A stretch of DNA of 62,888 nucleotides from contig CAKUED010000018.1 of NCBI GenBank assembly GCA_934646005.1, positions 1 through 62,888 on the forward strand. Direction: 5' to 3'. A program made the position numbers and the translations under genes. A model generated the notes under the pieces. The model did not search any database and was not told where the DNA came from. It saw only the letters and a list, made by a program, of their open reading frames with translations. Below, in pieces: positions 51,302 to 60,705 of the stretch (position 1 is its first letter; every line of letters begins with the position of its first letter). The stretch comes from an uncultured Oscillospiraceae bacterium (GTDB taxonomy: Bacteria; Bacillota; Clostridia; Oscillospirales; Oscillospiraceae).

Positions 51302-52876
51302 TCACACCATCTGCGCGGCGGCGCGCTGGGCGTTCAGCGCCGCGCGGTAGCGCTCGTAATATTTCTGGAAGCCCGCCATGCCCTCCGGGGTAGGTTGCAG
51401 CGTCTCGCAGCGCGCGTTCTGGAACACGCGCGTTTGCAGATAATCCTCCAACGTCTCGCCGGGAGCGCGGTTGGCACGGTACGCCGCCAGCAGCGCCATG
51501 CCCCACGGTCCGCCCTCGCCGGCTGTTTCCATCTGCGCGGCGGGGACGCCAAAGACGTCCGCCAAAATCTGCTGCCCGGCGCGCGGGGTCTTGAAGAAGC
51601 CGCCGTGCCCCAGCAGGCAGTCGAGCGGGACATTTTCCTGCTCGCGCAGGAGGTCCACGCCCATGCGCAGCGTCGCCAGCGCGCCGTAGAGCTGCGCGCG
51701 CATGAAATTCGGCACGCTCAGAGCGCTCTCCGGCAGGCGCACGAGCATCGGTCTGCCGTGCTCCGTGGCGCTCAGCGGTTCGCCCGCGAAATAGTTGAAC
51801 GCGACCATGCCGCCCGCGTCCGGCGCGCCGTCCAGCGCGGCGGAATAGAGCTGCGCGTAGAGCGCATCCATCGGAACATCCGCCCCGTTCCGGCGCAGAA
51901 CCTCGTCGAACAGGCGCACCCACGCGTCGATCTCCGACGTGCAGGTGTTGCAGTGCGCCATCGCAACGGGCTTGCCCGTGGGGGTAGCGACGACGTCCAC
52001 CTCGGGATACCAGCCGCGCAGCGGCTTTTCCAGCACGAGCAGCACAAAGCCCGACGTTCCGGCGGAGATGCTGCCGCTGCGCGGGCGGACGGCGTTCGTG
52101 GCGACCATGCCGGTGGCGGCGTCGCCCTCCGGCGGGCAGAACGGGATGCCGGGTTCGAGCGTGCCGCTCTCGTCGAGCAGTGCCGCGCCTTCCGGCGTGA
52201 GTACGCCCGCGTCCGCGCCCGCAGGCAAAACCTCCGGCAGGACGTCCGCGAAGCGCCAACTGTAGCCCTTCGGCGCGATCAGCTCGTCAAAACTCTCGAC
52301 CATCCGCGCATCAAAGCTGCCCGCGGCGGCGTCATAGCACAGCATCCCCGACGCCTCGCCCGCGCCGACGACCGTTCGCCCGGTGAGCAGCTTCTGGATG
52401 TAGACGCTCAGCGTGACCAGCTCGGAAAGGCGCGTCACGTCCTCGCCGTTCAGGATCGCCTGATAGAGGTGCGCGGCGCTCCAGCGCTGCGGGATGTTGT
52501 AGCCGAAGCGCTCCGAAAGCGCCTTGGACGCGGGCGCGGTAATGGTGTTGCGCCAGGTGCGGAACGGCGCGATCTGCCGCCCCTCTGCGTCCAGCGCGAG
52601 GAAGCCGTGCATCATGCCGGAGATGCCGATCGCGCCGACGCGGCGCAGCGGCTCACCGAGCACGCGCTCCGCGTTTTGGCGGAGGTCTGTATAGCACGCG
52701 CGCAGACCCGCGATGGCGTCGTCCAGATGGTAGGTCCACACGCCGTCCTCCAGCCGGTTTTCCCAGCCGTAGCTGCCGCTGGCAAGCGGCGTATGATCCG
52801 GCGCGGTCAAAACCGCCTTGATGCGCGTCGAGCCGAACTCAATACCCAGCGCACAGGCGGACAGGTCGATCTTCAT
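51302..52876 (-). CDS. FGGY-family carbohydrate kinase
   Basis: A 524-residue sugar kinase: phosphate-1 motif GIEFGSTRIKAVLTA (11-25), ISGMMHGF, and the C-terminal FGGY half with ADVFGVPAAQMETAGEGGPWGMALLAA. In this fucI/fucU context it probably phosphorylates L-fuculose or a related ketose, but the sequence alone does not separate fuculokinase from ribulokinase or xylulokinase types. Last gene of the leftward transport operon. Confidence 0.85.
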   Translation of the reverse strand: MKIDLSACALGIEFGSTRIKAVLTAPDHTPLASGSYGWENRLEDGVWTYHLDDAIAGLRACYTDLRQNAERVLGEPLRRVGAIGISGMMHGFLALDAEGRQIAPFRTWRNTITAPASKALSERFGYNIPQRWSAAHLYQAILNGEDVTRLSELVTLSVYIQKLLTGRTVVGAGEASGMLCYDAAAGSFDARMVESFDELIAPKGYSWRFADVLPEVLPAGADAGVLTPEGAALLDESGTLEPGIPFCPPEGDAATGMVATNAVRPRSGSISAGTSGFVLLVLEKPLRGWYPEVDVVATPTGKPVAMAHCNTCTSEIDAWVRLFDEVLRRNGADVPMDALYAQLYSAALDGAPDAGGMVAFNYFAGEPLSATEHGRPMLVRLPESALSVPNFMRAQLYGALATLRMGVDLLREQENVPLDCLLGHGGFFKTPRAGQQILADVFGVPAAQMETAGEGGPWGMALLAAYRANRAPGETLEDYLQTRVFQNARCETLQPTPEGMAGFQKYYERYRAALNAQRAAAQMV

Positions 52877-52909
52877 AGGGATTCCTCCTAAAGTCTCAGG
52901 ATAGGGTTT

Positions 52910-52937
52910 GGGCGGGCACTGTAACCAGTGCCCGCCC
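52910..52937 (-). promoter_or_regulatory. Strong hairpin between binding-protein and kinase genes
   Basis: GGGCGGGCACT, six-base loop, AGTGCCCGCCC: an 11-bp GC-rich stem without a T run. Likely an mRNA-stabilising or partial-termination element that raises binding-protein levels over the kinase. Confidence 0.75.
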
Positions 52938-52970
52938 GGCTGTTGGGTATATCGGGAAAGAAAATGGGGA

Positions 52971-54140
52971 TCAATCGTAAACGAGCAGCGCGATCATCTC
53001 GTCGTCGATGTTGGACGCGTCATACCACTGCGCGCCGGTGTCAACGTCGGAGACAGCCTCGCCGTTGGCAGCCTTGACAGCCAGCTCAACAGCCTTGTAG
53101 CCGATCTGGTACGGGTCCTGCGTGACAGAGCCGTAGAACCAGCCCTGACGGACGGCGTTCTTCTGAGCCGCGCCAGCGTCGAAGCCGGCAACGACCAGAC
53201 CGTCGTACTTGCCGCCCTCAGCCAGATCCTCGCCGTCGGAGACAGCCGCCAGGAAGCCGGTGACAGCGCCCTCGTTGGAGCAGAAGATCGCAACGGGGTT
53301 CAGACCGAGCAGGGAGTTGGCAGCGGTCTGCACAGCGGTCGCCTCGGTGGTAGCGGAGATAGCGACCTCGATGATGATGGCGGGAGCATCGACCTTCTTT
53401 TCCCACTTGGCGTGACCTTCGATGGCGACCTTGCCGGGCTGATAGCTCTCGGCGATCTCGTACATCTTGTCAACGAAGCCGGTGGTACGACCGGTGACGG
53501 AGGCGGAGACAGCGTCCTGCGACAGGCAGCCGATGATGACCGGCGCGTCGGAGGTAGCGTTCTTCATCGCGTTCATGACGGTCTCGTTCTCGCCGAACTT
53601 TTCAGCGGCGATCGCGGCAGCGTTCTCGTTGTTGGTGGCGGCAGTCGCCTTGACAGCGCCGGTGGTGTCATCGGGCACGCCGGAGTCAAAGCCGATGACG
53701 GGGATGTTCTTTTCCGCGCACACCTCGAGGATCTCAGTCACAGCCTCGGTGGACAGTGCCGCCAGAGCCAGCGCCTTGGGGTTCTTCGCCATTTCGTTCT
53801 TGACCATGTTGACCTGCGCGTCGATCTCGGTCTCGGATGCCGGGCCGTCGAAGTAGATGTCTACATCATAGTCCTTCGCAGCGTCGGCAGAGCCCTTGGC
53901 AACTGCCTGCCAGAACTGGTGCTGGAAGCCCTTCGCCATGACGGGGATGTACAGGCGCTCGCCGGTCGTCTCGGCGGCGGCGGGAGCTTCGTCAGCCGCG
54001 GGGGTCTCGGTAGCAGCGGGCGTTTCGGTAGCTGCCGGGGTCTCGGTGGCGGGGGCGTCAGTCTTCTTGTCGCCGGACGCGCAAGCGACCAGAGCGAACA
54101 TCATGACGACCGCCAGAAGCAGAGCGATGATTTTCTTCAT
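52971..54140 (-). CDS. Sugar ABC transporter substrate-binding lipoprotein
   Basis: A 389-residue type I periplasmic-binding-fold protein: lipobox LVAC (Cys20), a TETPAA-repeat linker (about 35-62), then YIPVMAKGFQHQFWQAVAKGS and later IPVIGFDSGVPDD, as in ribose/rhamnose/autoinducer-2-type binders. With the following permease and double ATPase it forms a complete importer. GGAGG lies 8 bases before MKKI. The ligand is probably fucose or a related deoxy sugar, from context only. Confidence 0.9.
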   Translation of the reverse strand: MKKIIALLLAVVMMFALVACASGDKKTDAPATETPAATETPAATETPAADEAPAAAETTGERLYIPVMAKGFQHQFWQAVAKGSADAAKDYDVDIYFDGPASETEIDAQVNMVKNEMAKNPKALALAALSTEAVTEILEVCAEKNIPVIGFDSGVPDDTTGAVKATAATNNENAAAIAAEKFGENETVMNAMKNATSDAPVIIGCLSQDAVSASVTGRTTGFVDKMYEIAESYQPGKVAIEGHAKWEKKVDAPAIIIEVAISATTEATAVQTAANSLLGLNPVAIFCSNEGAVTGFLAAVSDGEDLAEGGKYDGLVVAGFDAGAAQKNAVRQGWFYGSVTQDPYQIGYKAVELAVKAANGEAVSDVDTGAQWYDASNIDDEMIALLVYD

Positions 54141-54245
54141 TTCATGTTCCTCCAAATTTTATTTTCGGTATCGTCGCGCAATTCCAGGGAAATTCCGCTC
54201 CGATCCCATTTTTATTTATTAAACGCGGGTGCGCTCAATACAGAG

Positions 54246-55235
54246 TTAGGACTTCTTCACGCGGTTGGCGGCGTTGGTACGGGCGATGTCGAGCAGGACC
54301 GCGCCGATGACGACCGCGCCGGTGAGGAACGTCTGCCACGGCGCCTGCAGACCGCAGGACGACAGACCGTTTTTCAGCACCGACATGATGAACACGCCGA
54401 TGAGCGTGCCGACCATCGAGCCGGAGCCGCCGGACATGGACGTGCCGCCGATGATAACGCCGGTGATGCCGTTCATTTCCTGACCTGCGCCCGTGCCCGG
54501 GGTGATGGTGGTGTAGGCGGCGGCGTAGAACAGACCCGACATACCGATGAAGAAGCCGGAAAGGGTGTAGACCGCGACCTTCCAGTTATCGACCTTGATG
54601 CCGGACAGACGGGTGGCTTCCTCGTTCGAGCCGATGGCAAAGGCATAGCGCCCGAAGCGGGTCTTGTGCAGGATGAGCGCGGCGATGATGAAGAAGCCCG
54701 CCAGCCAGAACACGCCCACCGGGAAGCCCTTCACACCGAACAGCTCCGCGCGGATGAACACCTTTTTGAACCAGCCGCCGACCTCCGCCGTGGCGGTGGG
54801 CCAGGTCTGGGACTGCACCTTGGTGATGAGCGAGCCGAGACCGCCCGCCATCATCTGCGTGCCGAGCGTGGCGATGAACGGCGGCAGGCGGAGCTTTGCA
54901 ACGAGGTTGCCGTTGATAAAGCCGAACACCACGCCGACCAGGATCGTGAGGACAACAGAGGCGATGAGCGGCCAGCCCTGCTTGAACGTGTAGCCGCCGA
55001 GCAGCGCGGCGCACATCATGACCGTGCCGAGCGACAGGTCAATGCCGCCGGTGATGATGATGAACGTGACGCCGAACGCCATAAAGCCGATGTAGTAGCT
55101 GGACTCCAGAATGTTCTTGACCATGTCCAGCGACAGGAAATTTGTGCCGAAGATCGAGAATACGATATACAGGATCACCAGCGCCAGCGGCGCGAGGAGC
55201 TTCTGCATATCCAGTTTTTTAGCTTGATTCTGCAT
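54246..55235 (-). CDS. Sugar ABC transporter permease (RbsC type)
   Basis: A 329-residue permease of the branched-chain/ribose type with about ten helices; GGIDLSLGTVM and AIGSNEEATRLSGIKVDNWKV are the family marks. Single gene, so it functions as a homodimer. Lies between the ATPase and binding-protein genes. Confidence 0.92.
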   Translation of the reverse strand: MQNQAKKLDMQKLLAPLALVILYIVFSIFGTNFLSLDMVKNILESSYYIGFMAFGVTFIIITGGIDLSLGTVMMCAALLGGYTFKQGWPLIASVVLTILVGVVFGFINGNLVAKLRLPPFIATLGTQMMAGGLGSLITKVQSQTWPTATAEVGGWFKKVFIRAELFGVKGFPVGVFWLAGFFIIAALILHKTRFGRYAFAIGSNEEATRLSGIKVDNWKVAVYTLSGFFIGMSGLFYAAAYTTITPGTGAGQEMNGITGVIIGGTSMSGGSGSMVGTLIGVFIMSVLKNGLSSCGLQAPWQTFLTGAVVIGAVLLDIARTNAANRVKKS

Positions 55236-55240
55236 GATTT

Positions 55241-56740
55241 TTACCCCACTTCTCTCTTAGTCGCATACATCATGATATTTTCCTGCGTCGCCTCGTCGAT
55301 CATCAGCTCGCCGGTCTTGCGCCCCTCGCACATGACCACGATGCGGTCGGACATACGCAGCAGCTCCGGCAGCTCGGACGAGATCATAATGATCGCCTTG
55401 CCCTCGGCGGCGAGCTGGTTCATGAGCTTGTAGATCTCGCTCTTCGCGCCGACGTCGATGCCGCGCGTCGGCTCGTCAAAGATCAGCACGTCGCAGTCGC
55501 GCAGCAGCCACTTGGCAAGCACGACCTTCTGCTGGTTGCCGCCCGACAGGCTGCGCACCAGCGTTTTGTGGCTGGGCGTTTTGGTGCGGATCTTTTCGAT
55601 GTACTCGCGCGAGGCTTTTTCGATCTTGGCGTCGTTCACGAACGGGCCGGCGGAGAACTGATCGAGCGAGGTGAGGACGGTATTGTCCGCCACGCTCAGC
55701 CCCAGGCACAAGCCGTAGCGCTTGCGGTCCTCGGAGAGGTAGCCGATGCCCGCCGCCACGGCGTCGTGCGGATTGCGGATGCGCGCGACCTTGCCGTTAA
55801 TTTTGATCGTGCCGCCGGTGCGGTGATCCGCGCCGCACAGCAGCCGCGCCGTTTCGGTGCGCCCCGCGCCCATGAGTCCCGCAAAGCCGAGGATCTCGCC
55901 CTTATGGAGCTGGAACGACACGTCCTTTACATCGTCGGACACCAGATGCTCCGCCTCGAGCACGACCGGCGCGTCGGGGGCGACGTTGGAGTGCGTTTTC
56001 GGCTCTTCGTAAATGACGCGCCCGACCATCATCTGCACGACCTGGTCGATGCTGGTCTCGGCGGTGTTCACCGTGCCGACATACTGCCCGTCACGCATGA
56101 CGGTGATGCGGTCGGTGATCTGCTTGAGCTCATCCATGCGGTGGGAGATGTACACGATGCCGACGCCCGTTTCCTTAAGCCTGCGGATGAACGTGAACAG
56201 GTCCTCGATCTCGCTCTCAGTGAGCGCCGCGGACGGCTCATCCATGATGAGCACCTTCGTATTATTAAAGGAAAGAGATTTTGCGATCTCCACCATCTGC
56301 TGCTTGGCGACCGTCAGGCGCTTGACCTGCGTTTTGGCGTCAATGTTCAGATGGAGAGACTTCAGCAGCTCATCCGCCATGCGGTTCTGCTTTGCCTGAT
56401 CGAGGAAAACGCCCCTGGACGGCTCGCGCCCGATGTAGATGTTTTCCGCCACCGTGAGGTCCTGCATCAGGTTCAGCTCCTGGTGCACGATGCTCACACC
56501 CTTTGCCTGCGCGTCGCGCGGGGAGTGGATCTCCACGGGCTTGCCGAAAAGTTCGATCTCGCCCGCGTCTTTGGTGTACACGCCCGTGAGAATTTTCATG
56601 AGCGTGGACTTGCCTGCGCCGTTTTCGCCGACCAGCGCCATGACCTCACCGGCGCGGACCTCCAACTGCGCGTCGTCCAGCGCGTGCACGCCGGGGAAGT
56701 ATTTTTGGATGCCGTGCATCCGCAGAATGATCTCGCCCAT
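55241..56740 (-). CDS. Sugar ABC transporter ATPase (double-domain, RbsA/MglA type)
   Basis: A 499-residue fused ATPase. First domain: Walker [10 protein letters not shown] (38-46) and [10 protein letters not shown]. Second: degenerate [10 protein letters not shown] in place of Walker [16 protein letters not shown] and [13 protein letters not shown] degenerate second Walker A is usual for RbsA-like proteins. First gene of the leftward operon. Confidence 0.93.
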   Translation of the reverse strand: MGEIILRMHGIQKYFPGVHALDDAQLEVRAGEVMALVGENGAGKSTLMKILTGVYTKDAGEIELFGKPVEIHSPRDAQAKGVSIVHQELNLMQDLTVAENIYIGREPSRGVFLDQAKQNRMADELLKSLHLNIDAKTQVKRLTVAKQQMVEIAKSLSFNNTKVLIMDEPSAALTESEIEDLFTFIRRLKETGVGIVYISHRMDELKQITDRITVMRDGQYVGTVNTAETSIDQVVQMMVGRVIYEEPKTHSNVAPDAPVVLEAEHLVSDDVKDVSFQLHKGEILGFAGLMGAGRTETARLLCGADHRTGGTIKINGKVARIRNPHDAVAAGIGYLSEDRKRYGLCLGLSVADNTVLTSLDQFSAGPFVNDAKIEKASREYIEKIRTKTPSHKTLVRSLSGGNQQKVVLAKWLLRDCDVLIFDEPTRGIDVGAKSEIYKLMNQLAAEGKAIIMISSELPELLRMSDRIVVMCEGRKTGELMIDEATQENIMMYATKREVG

Positions 56741-56825
56741 CCCAACATCACCTTTCTCGCTTTATCTGAAGCCGCGCGACCGCGTTCCGGCAGGAAAACG
56801 ATACGCGCCGTCAAATTGCACAAAC

Positions 56826-56839
56826 ACGAAACGTTTCGT
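56826..56839. promoter_or_regulatory. Palindromic operator O1
   Basis: ACGAAACGTTTCGT, a perfect 14-bp palindrome with the central CG of LacI-family sites. It overlaps the -10 region of the transport operon promoter. Confidence 0.78.
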
Positions 56840-56864
56840 TATTGCACTATCCCGAACAAGTCAA
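56836..56864 (-). promoter_or_regulatory. Transport operon promoter
   Basis: Minus strand TTGACT, 17-base spacer, TAACGA. The weak -10 and the overlap with O1 suggest repression by the divergently encoded regulator. Confidence 0.6.
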
Positions 56865-56867
56865 GCA

Positions 56868-56883
56868 CGCGAACGGTTTCGCG
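56868..56883. promoter_or_regulatory. Palindromic operator O2
   Basis: CGCGAACGGTTTCGCG, a 16-bp near-palindrome of the same class, upstream of the transport promoter. Confidence 0.65.
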
Positions 56884-56990
56884 CTATGTTCGCGTTAAAA
56901 TTGTACAAAACAGATTTTGCGTTTCCCTTGTTTTTAATCACTATACTCAATTTTTTTCAAAAAATCAAGACATTTTTTAAATTTTTATGG

Positions 56991-57019
56991 TTGACACGCG
57001 AAAAAGTTTTTTGTACTAT
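56991..57019 (+). promoter_or_regulatory. Regulator gene promoter
   Basis: TTGACA (56991-56996), 17-base spacer, TACTAT (57014-57019). Confidence 0.75.
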
Positions 57020-57052
57020 ATGTACATACAAAGTGAAAGGGATATGGATAAG

Positions 57053-57068
57053 CACGAATCGTTTCGTG
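57053..57068. promoter_or_regulatory. Palindromic operator O3
   Basis: CACGAATCGTTTCGTG lies between the regulator promoter and its ATG, a position for autorepression. Confidence 0.72.
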
Positions 57069-57088
57069 TTTATCCGAAGGAAATCGGC

Positions 57089-58087
57089 ATGGCAACCATC
57101 AAAGATGTCGCGCAGCGCGCGCAGGTCGCACCCTCTACGATCTCCAAATATATGAACGGCGGCAACGTCCGCCCGGAGCACGCCGAGGCCATCCGTGAGG
57201 CGATCGCGGAGCTGGGCTACCGCGTGAACCCCTATGCGCGCGGGCTCAAGACGCCCCATCCGCGCTCCATCGGCATCCTCACGCCGGATATGACCGCGCC
57301 GTTCTTTGGCAGCGTCCTGTCCGCGTTTGACAAGGTCATGCGCGAAAACGGCTATCACACGCTCATCTCCTGCTACGGCGCGAACCACGGGCTGGAGCGC
57401 GACAATCTGCGCTTCTTATTAAGTAATGGGATCGACGGACTGCTGTACATCCCGGAGGACCTCTCCGCCGAGGAATATCAGGAGCTGACCGCCAACTGCG
57501 CCGTGCCCGTCGTACAGGTGGACCGCATGATCCAGGGCGTGGAGACCGACACGGTGCTGGCAGACAACACCGGCTCGGTATACGACGCCGTCTGCCGCCT
57601 CATCGACCGCGGGCATCGCCGCGTGGCGATCGTCGCCGGTCCGAAATCCGTTATGACCGCGAAGGAGCGTCTGGTCGGCTATCTGCGGGCGCTGAGCGAC
57701 CGCGAATTTATCTACGACGACGCGCTTGTTATTTCAGGTCCGAACGCGTTTGCCACCGGCTATCACGGCTTTGCGCAGCTCATGGCGCAAAACGATCCGC
57801 CCACGGCGATCTTCTCCACGAACTACGACATCACGATGGGGCTCATCACCGCCGCGCGCGAACGCGGCGTGAACATCGGCAAGGAGCTTGACCTGTTCGG
57901 CTTTGACTGCGTGGACACCTGCGCGATGCTCAATCCGCCGCTCGCCGTGGTGCAGCAGCCGGAGCAGCAGCTCGGGCAGCTCGCGGCGGAGTATCTGCTG
58001 GAGCGTCTTGCCGGCAGCAGCGAGCCTGCAAGATTGACGCGTTTACCTTGTATTGTCCACGAAAACCCCCGCGACAAATCCGTATAA
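57089..58087 (+). CDS. LacI-family transcriptional regulator
   Basis: A 332-residue protein: helix-turn-helix and hinge at 1-60 (ATIKDVAQRAQVAPSTISKYMNG, RVNPYARGL), then the periplasmic-binding-like effector domain (SIGILTPDMTAPFFGSVLSAF, AIFSTNYDITMGLI). The start at MATIKDV is standard for the family; GAAGGAAA precedes it. It stands between the divergent transport operon and fucI and probably binds O1-O3, responding to a sugar of the pathway. Confidence 0.92.
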   Translation: MATIKDVAQRAQVAPSTISKYMNGGNVRPEHAEAIREAIAELGYRVNPYARGLKTPHPRSIGILTPDMTAPFFGSVLSAFDKVMRENGYHTLISCYGANHGLERDNLRFLLSNGIDGLLYIPEDLSAEEYQELTANCAVPVVQVDRMIQGVETDTVLADNTGSVYDAVCRLIDRGHRRVAIVAGPKSVMTAKERLVGYLRALSDREFIYDDALVISGPNAFATGYHGFAQLMAQNDPPTAIFSTNYDITMGLITAARERGVNIGKELDLFGFDCVDTCAMLNPPLAVVQQPEQQLGQLAAEYLLERLAGSSEPARLTRLPCIVHENPRDKSV

Positions 58088-58105
58088 CCGGCGCACCCGC
58101 GCTGC

Positions 58106-58153
58106 TTATATCCATAAACACATATTTTTATAATGAGCGCTGCTTCGGCAGCG
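58106..58153 (+). promoter_or_regulatory. fucI promoter region with UUCG hairpin
   Basis: TTATAT (58106-58111), 17 bases, TATAAT (58129-58134). Just before the ribosome site CGCTGC-TTCG-GCAGCG (58138-58153) forms a stable tetraloop hairpin, which may protect the mRNA or tune translation. Confidence 0.5.
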
Positions 58154-58169
58154 GACAGGAGGAGTATTT

Positions 58170-60008
58170 ATGGCAAAGAATCGTTATGTCGGTGAATATC
58201 CCGCGATCGGCATCCGCCCGATCATCGACGGCCGCCGCGGACCGATGCAGCTCCGCGAGAGCCTGGAGGGTCAGGTCATGGAGATGGCGCTGGCGGCAAA
58301 GAAGCTGTTTGAGGAGAATCTGCACTACTCGAACGGCGAGCCTGTGCGCGTCGTCGTTGCTGACAGCTCCATCGGGCGCGTGCCCGAGGCGGTCGCCTGC
58401 GCGGAAAAATTCCGCAAGGAGGGCGTCGCCATCACGCTGTCCGTCACGCCGTGCTGGTGCTACGGCTCGGAGACCATGGACATGGACCCCATGACCATCA
58501 AGGGCGTGTGGGGCTTTAACGGCACGGAGCGCCCCGGCGCGGTGTATCTCGCCTCCGTTCTGGCGACGCACGCGCAGAAGGGTCTGCCCGCGTTCGGCAT
58601 CTACGGTCACGAGGTGCAGGACCGCGATCAGGTCACGACGATCCCCGACGACGTGAAGGAAAAGCTCCTGCGCTTCGGCAGAGCCGCCGTCGCCGCCGCC
58701 ACGATGCGCGGCAAGAGCTATCTGCAGATCGGCTCGATGTGCATGGGCATCGGCGGCTCGATCATTGACCAGCAGTTCATGGAGGAATACCTCGGTCTGC
58801 GCGTCGAATCCGTTGACGAGGTCGAAATTCTCCGCCGCATGGAGGAGGGCATCTACGACCACGAGGCGTATGAAAAGGCGCTGGCGTGGACAAAGGCGCA
58901 CTGCAAGGAGGGCCGCGACGACAACCCCGAATCGGTCGAGTTCCTCGGCGAGACCCGCCGCATCAAATTCACCCCCGAAGAAAAGGAAAAGCAGTGGGAG
59001 TTCACCATCAAGATGTACTGCATCATCAAGGATCTGATGCAGGGCAACCCCAACCTCCCCGACGGCTTTGAGGAAGAAAAAGTCGGTCACAACGCCATCG
59101 CGGCGGGCTTCCAGGGTCAGCGTCAGTGGACGGACCACTGGCCCAACTGCGACTATCCGGAGGCAGTGCTGAACTCGTCCTTCGACTTCACCGGCGCGAA
59201 AGAGCCGATGGTGTTCGCCACCGAAAACGACGTGCTCAACGGTCTGGGTATGCTCTTCATGGAGCTGCTGACGAACCGCGCGCAGATCTTTGCCGACGTG
59301 CGCACCTACTGGTCGCCCGAGGCGACGAAGCGCGTCACGGGCTATGACCTGGAAGGCAAGGCGGCAGAAAACGGCGGCATCATCCACCTGCTGAACTCCG
59401 GCGCGGCGTGCCTCGACGCGTGCGGCGAATGCACGGATGAGAACGGCAACGCCGTCATGAAGCAGTGGTGGGACGTCACCGAAGAAGACATCCAGAAGAT
59501 GACCGACGCCACCGTCTGGTGTGAGGCAGGCTTTGATAACTTCCGCGGCGGCGGCTTCTCCAGCCACTTTGTGACGCGCGCGGAAATGCCCGCCACCATG
59601 ATCCGCCTGAATCTCGTCAAGGGTCTCGGCCCGGTCCTCCAGATCGCCGAGGGCTGGACGGTGAAGCTGCCCGACGAGGTCACCGATACGCTCATGGAGC
59701 GCACGAACCCCACCTGGCCGTGCACCTGGTTCACCCCGCGCTGCGACGGCGTTTCCGGCAGCGCCTTCCAGGACGCGTACACCGTCATGCAGAACTGGGG
59801 CGCGAACCACGGCGCGATCTCCTACGGTCACGTCGGCGCGGATCTCATCACGCTCTGCTCCATCCTGCGCATCCCGGTCTGTATGCACAACGTCGCCGAC
59901 AAGGACGTGTTCCGTCCCGCCGCGTGGAACGCCTTCGGCATGGACAAAGAGGGTCAGGACTACCGCGCCTGCGCCGCCTACGGCCCGATGTATAAGAACA
60001 TTCGGTAA
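58170..60008 (+). CDS. fucI: L-fucose isomerase
   Basis: Converts L-fucose to L-fuculose (also D-arabinose to D-ribulose) with Mn2+. 612 residues, close to the E. coli enzyme length; [17 protein letters not shown] start, [31 protein letters not shown] and [13 protein letters not shown] towards the end are family segments. CAGGAGGAG before the ATG. A tandem pair of E elements separates it from fucU. Confidence 0.95.
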   Translation: MAKNRYVGEYPAIGIRPIIDGRRGPMQLRESLEGQVMEMALAAKKLFEENLHYSNGEPVRVVVADSSIGRVPEAVACAEKFRKEGVAITLSVTPCWCYGSETMDMDPMTIKGVWGFNGTERPGAVYLASVLATHAQKGLPAFGIYGHEVQDRDQVTTIPDDVKEKLLRFGRAAVAAATMRGKSYLQIGSMCMGIGGSIIDQQFMEEYLGLRVESVDEVEILRRMEEGIYDHEAYEKALAWTKAHCKEGRDDNPESVEFLGETRRIKFTPEEKEKQWEFTIKMYCIIKDLMQGNPNLPDGFEEEKVGHNAIAAGFQGQRQWTDHWPNCDYPEAVLNSSFDFTGAKEPMVFATENDVLNGLGMLFMELLTNRAQIFADVRTYWSPEATKRVTGYDLEGKAAENGGIIHLLNSGAACLDACGECTDENGNAVMKQWWDVTEEDIQKMTDATVWCEAGFDNFRGGGFSSHFVTRAEMPATMIRLNLVKGLGPVLQIAEGWTVKLPDEVTDTLMERTNPTWPCTWFTPRCDGVSGSAFQDAYTVMQNWGANHGAISYGHVGADLITLCSILRIPVCMHNVADKDVFRPAAWNAFGMDKEGQDYRACAAYGPMYKNIR

Positions 60009-60025
60009 TTTACCCTATTCAGAGC

Positions 60026-60215
60026 GCCACGGCTTCCCCCTGGGGGGGAAGCTGTCGGCGAAGCCGACTGATGAGGGGAAGGGCTGTACGTTCTGAGCTC
60101 TCCCGCGTTTGCACCGCCCATGGCTTCCCCTCGGGGGGAAGCTGTCACCGAAGGTGACTGATGAGGGGAAGAGCTGTACGTTCTGAGGTCCCCCGCGTTT
60201 GCACCAATCCGAAAG
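60026..60215 (+). repeat. Tandem pair of E-type repeats between fucI and fucU
   Basis: Two copies, period 91 bases. Copy 1 has GTCGGC-GAA-GCCGAC, copy 2 GTCACC-GAA-GGTGAC: compensatory changes that keep the stem. Both end in CCGCGTTTGCACC. Confidence 0.87.
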
Positions 60216-60225
60216 GAGCATCATT

Positions 60226-60672
60226 ATGTTAAAAAATATCCCCCCGATCCTGTCCCCGGAGCTGCTGAAGGTCCTGGCGGAGATGGGTCACGGCGACCGC
60301 ATCTGCATCGGCGACGGCAATTTCCCCGGCGCGTCGATGGCAAAGCCGCATAACTGTGTCCTCGTCCGTGCCGACGGTCACGGCGTGCCCGCCCTGCTGG
60401 ACGCGATCTTACAGGTCATCCCGCTGGATGAATACGTCGAGCACCCCGTGCAGATCATGCAGGTCGCGGACAAAGACAAGGGCATGGAAGTGCCCATCTG
60501 GGACGAGTATAAGAAGATCGTCGCCAAATACGACGCCCGCGGCGAAAAAACCTTCGGCAGCGTCGAGCGCTTCGCGTTCTACGAGGAGGCGCGCAATACC
60601 TATTGCATCGTCCAAAGCGGCGAGACCGCCATCTACGCCAATATCATTTTGCAAAAGGGCGTCGTAAAGTAA
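60226..60672 (+). CDS. fucU: L-fucose mutarotase (RbsD/FucU family)
   Basis: Interconverts the anomers of L-fucose before isomerisation. 148 residues: ILSPELLKVLAEMGHGDRICIGDGNFP with the active His/Asp residues, HPVQIMQV, and the C-terminal YCIVQSGETAIYANIILQKGV. AAAGGAG precedes the ATG at 60226. Confidence 0.93.
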   Translation: MLKNIPPILSPELLKVLAEMGHGDRICIGDGNFPGASMAKPHNCVLVRADGHGVPALLDAILQVIPLDEYVEHPVQIMQVADKDKGMEVPIWDEYKKIVAKYDARGEKTFGSVERFAFYEEARNTYCIVQSGETAIYANIILQKGVVK

Positions 60673-60705
60673 GCGCATCAAAAAAGAGTCCCCGGGAGGC
60701 AAAAC

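Noticed and set aside
52908..55433. An 841-codon plus-strand ORF opposite the sugar transporter genes
   Set aside because: It is antisense to clear transporter genes and has no family features.
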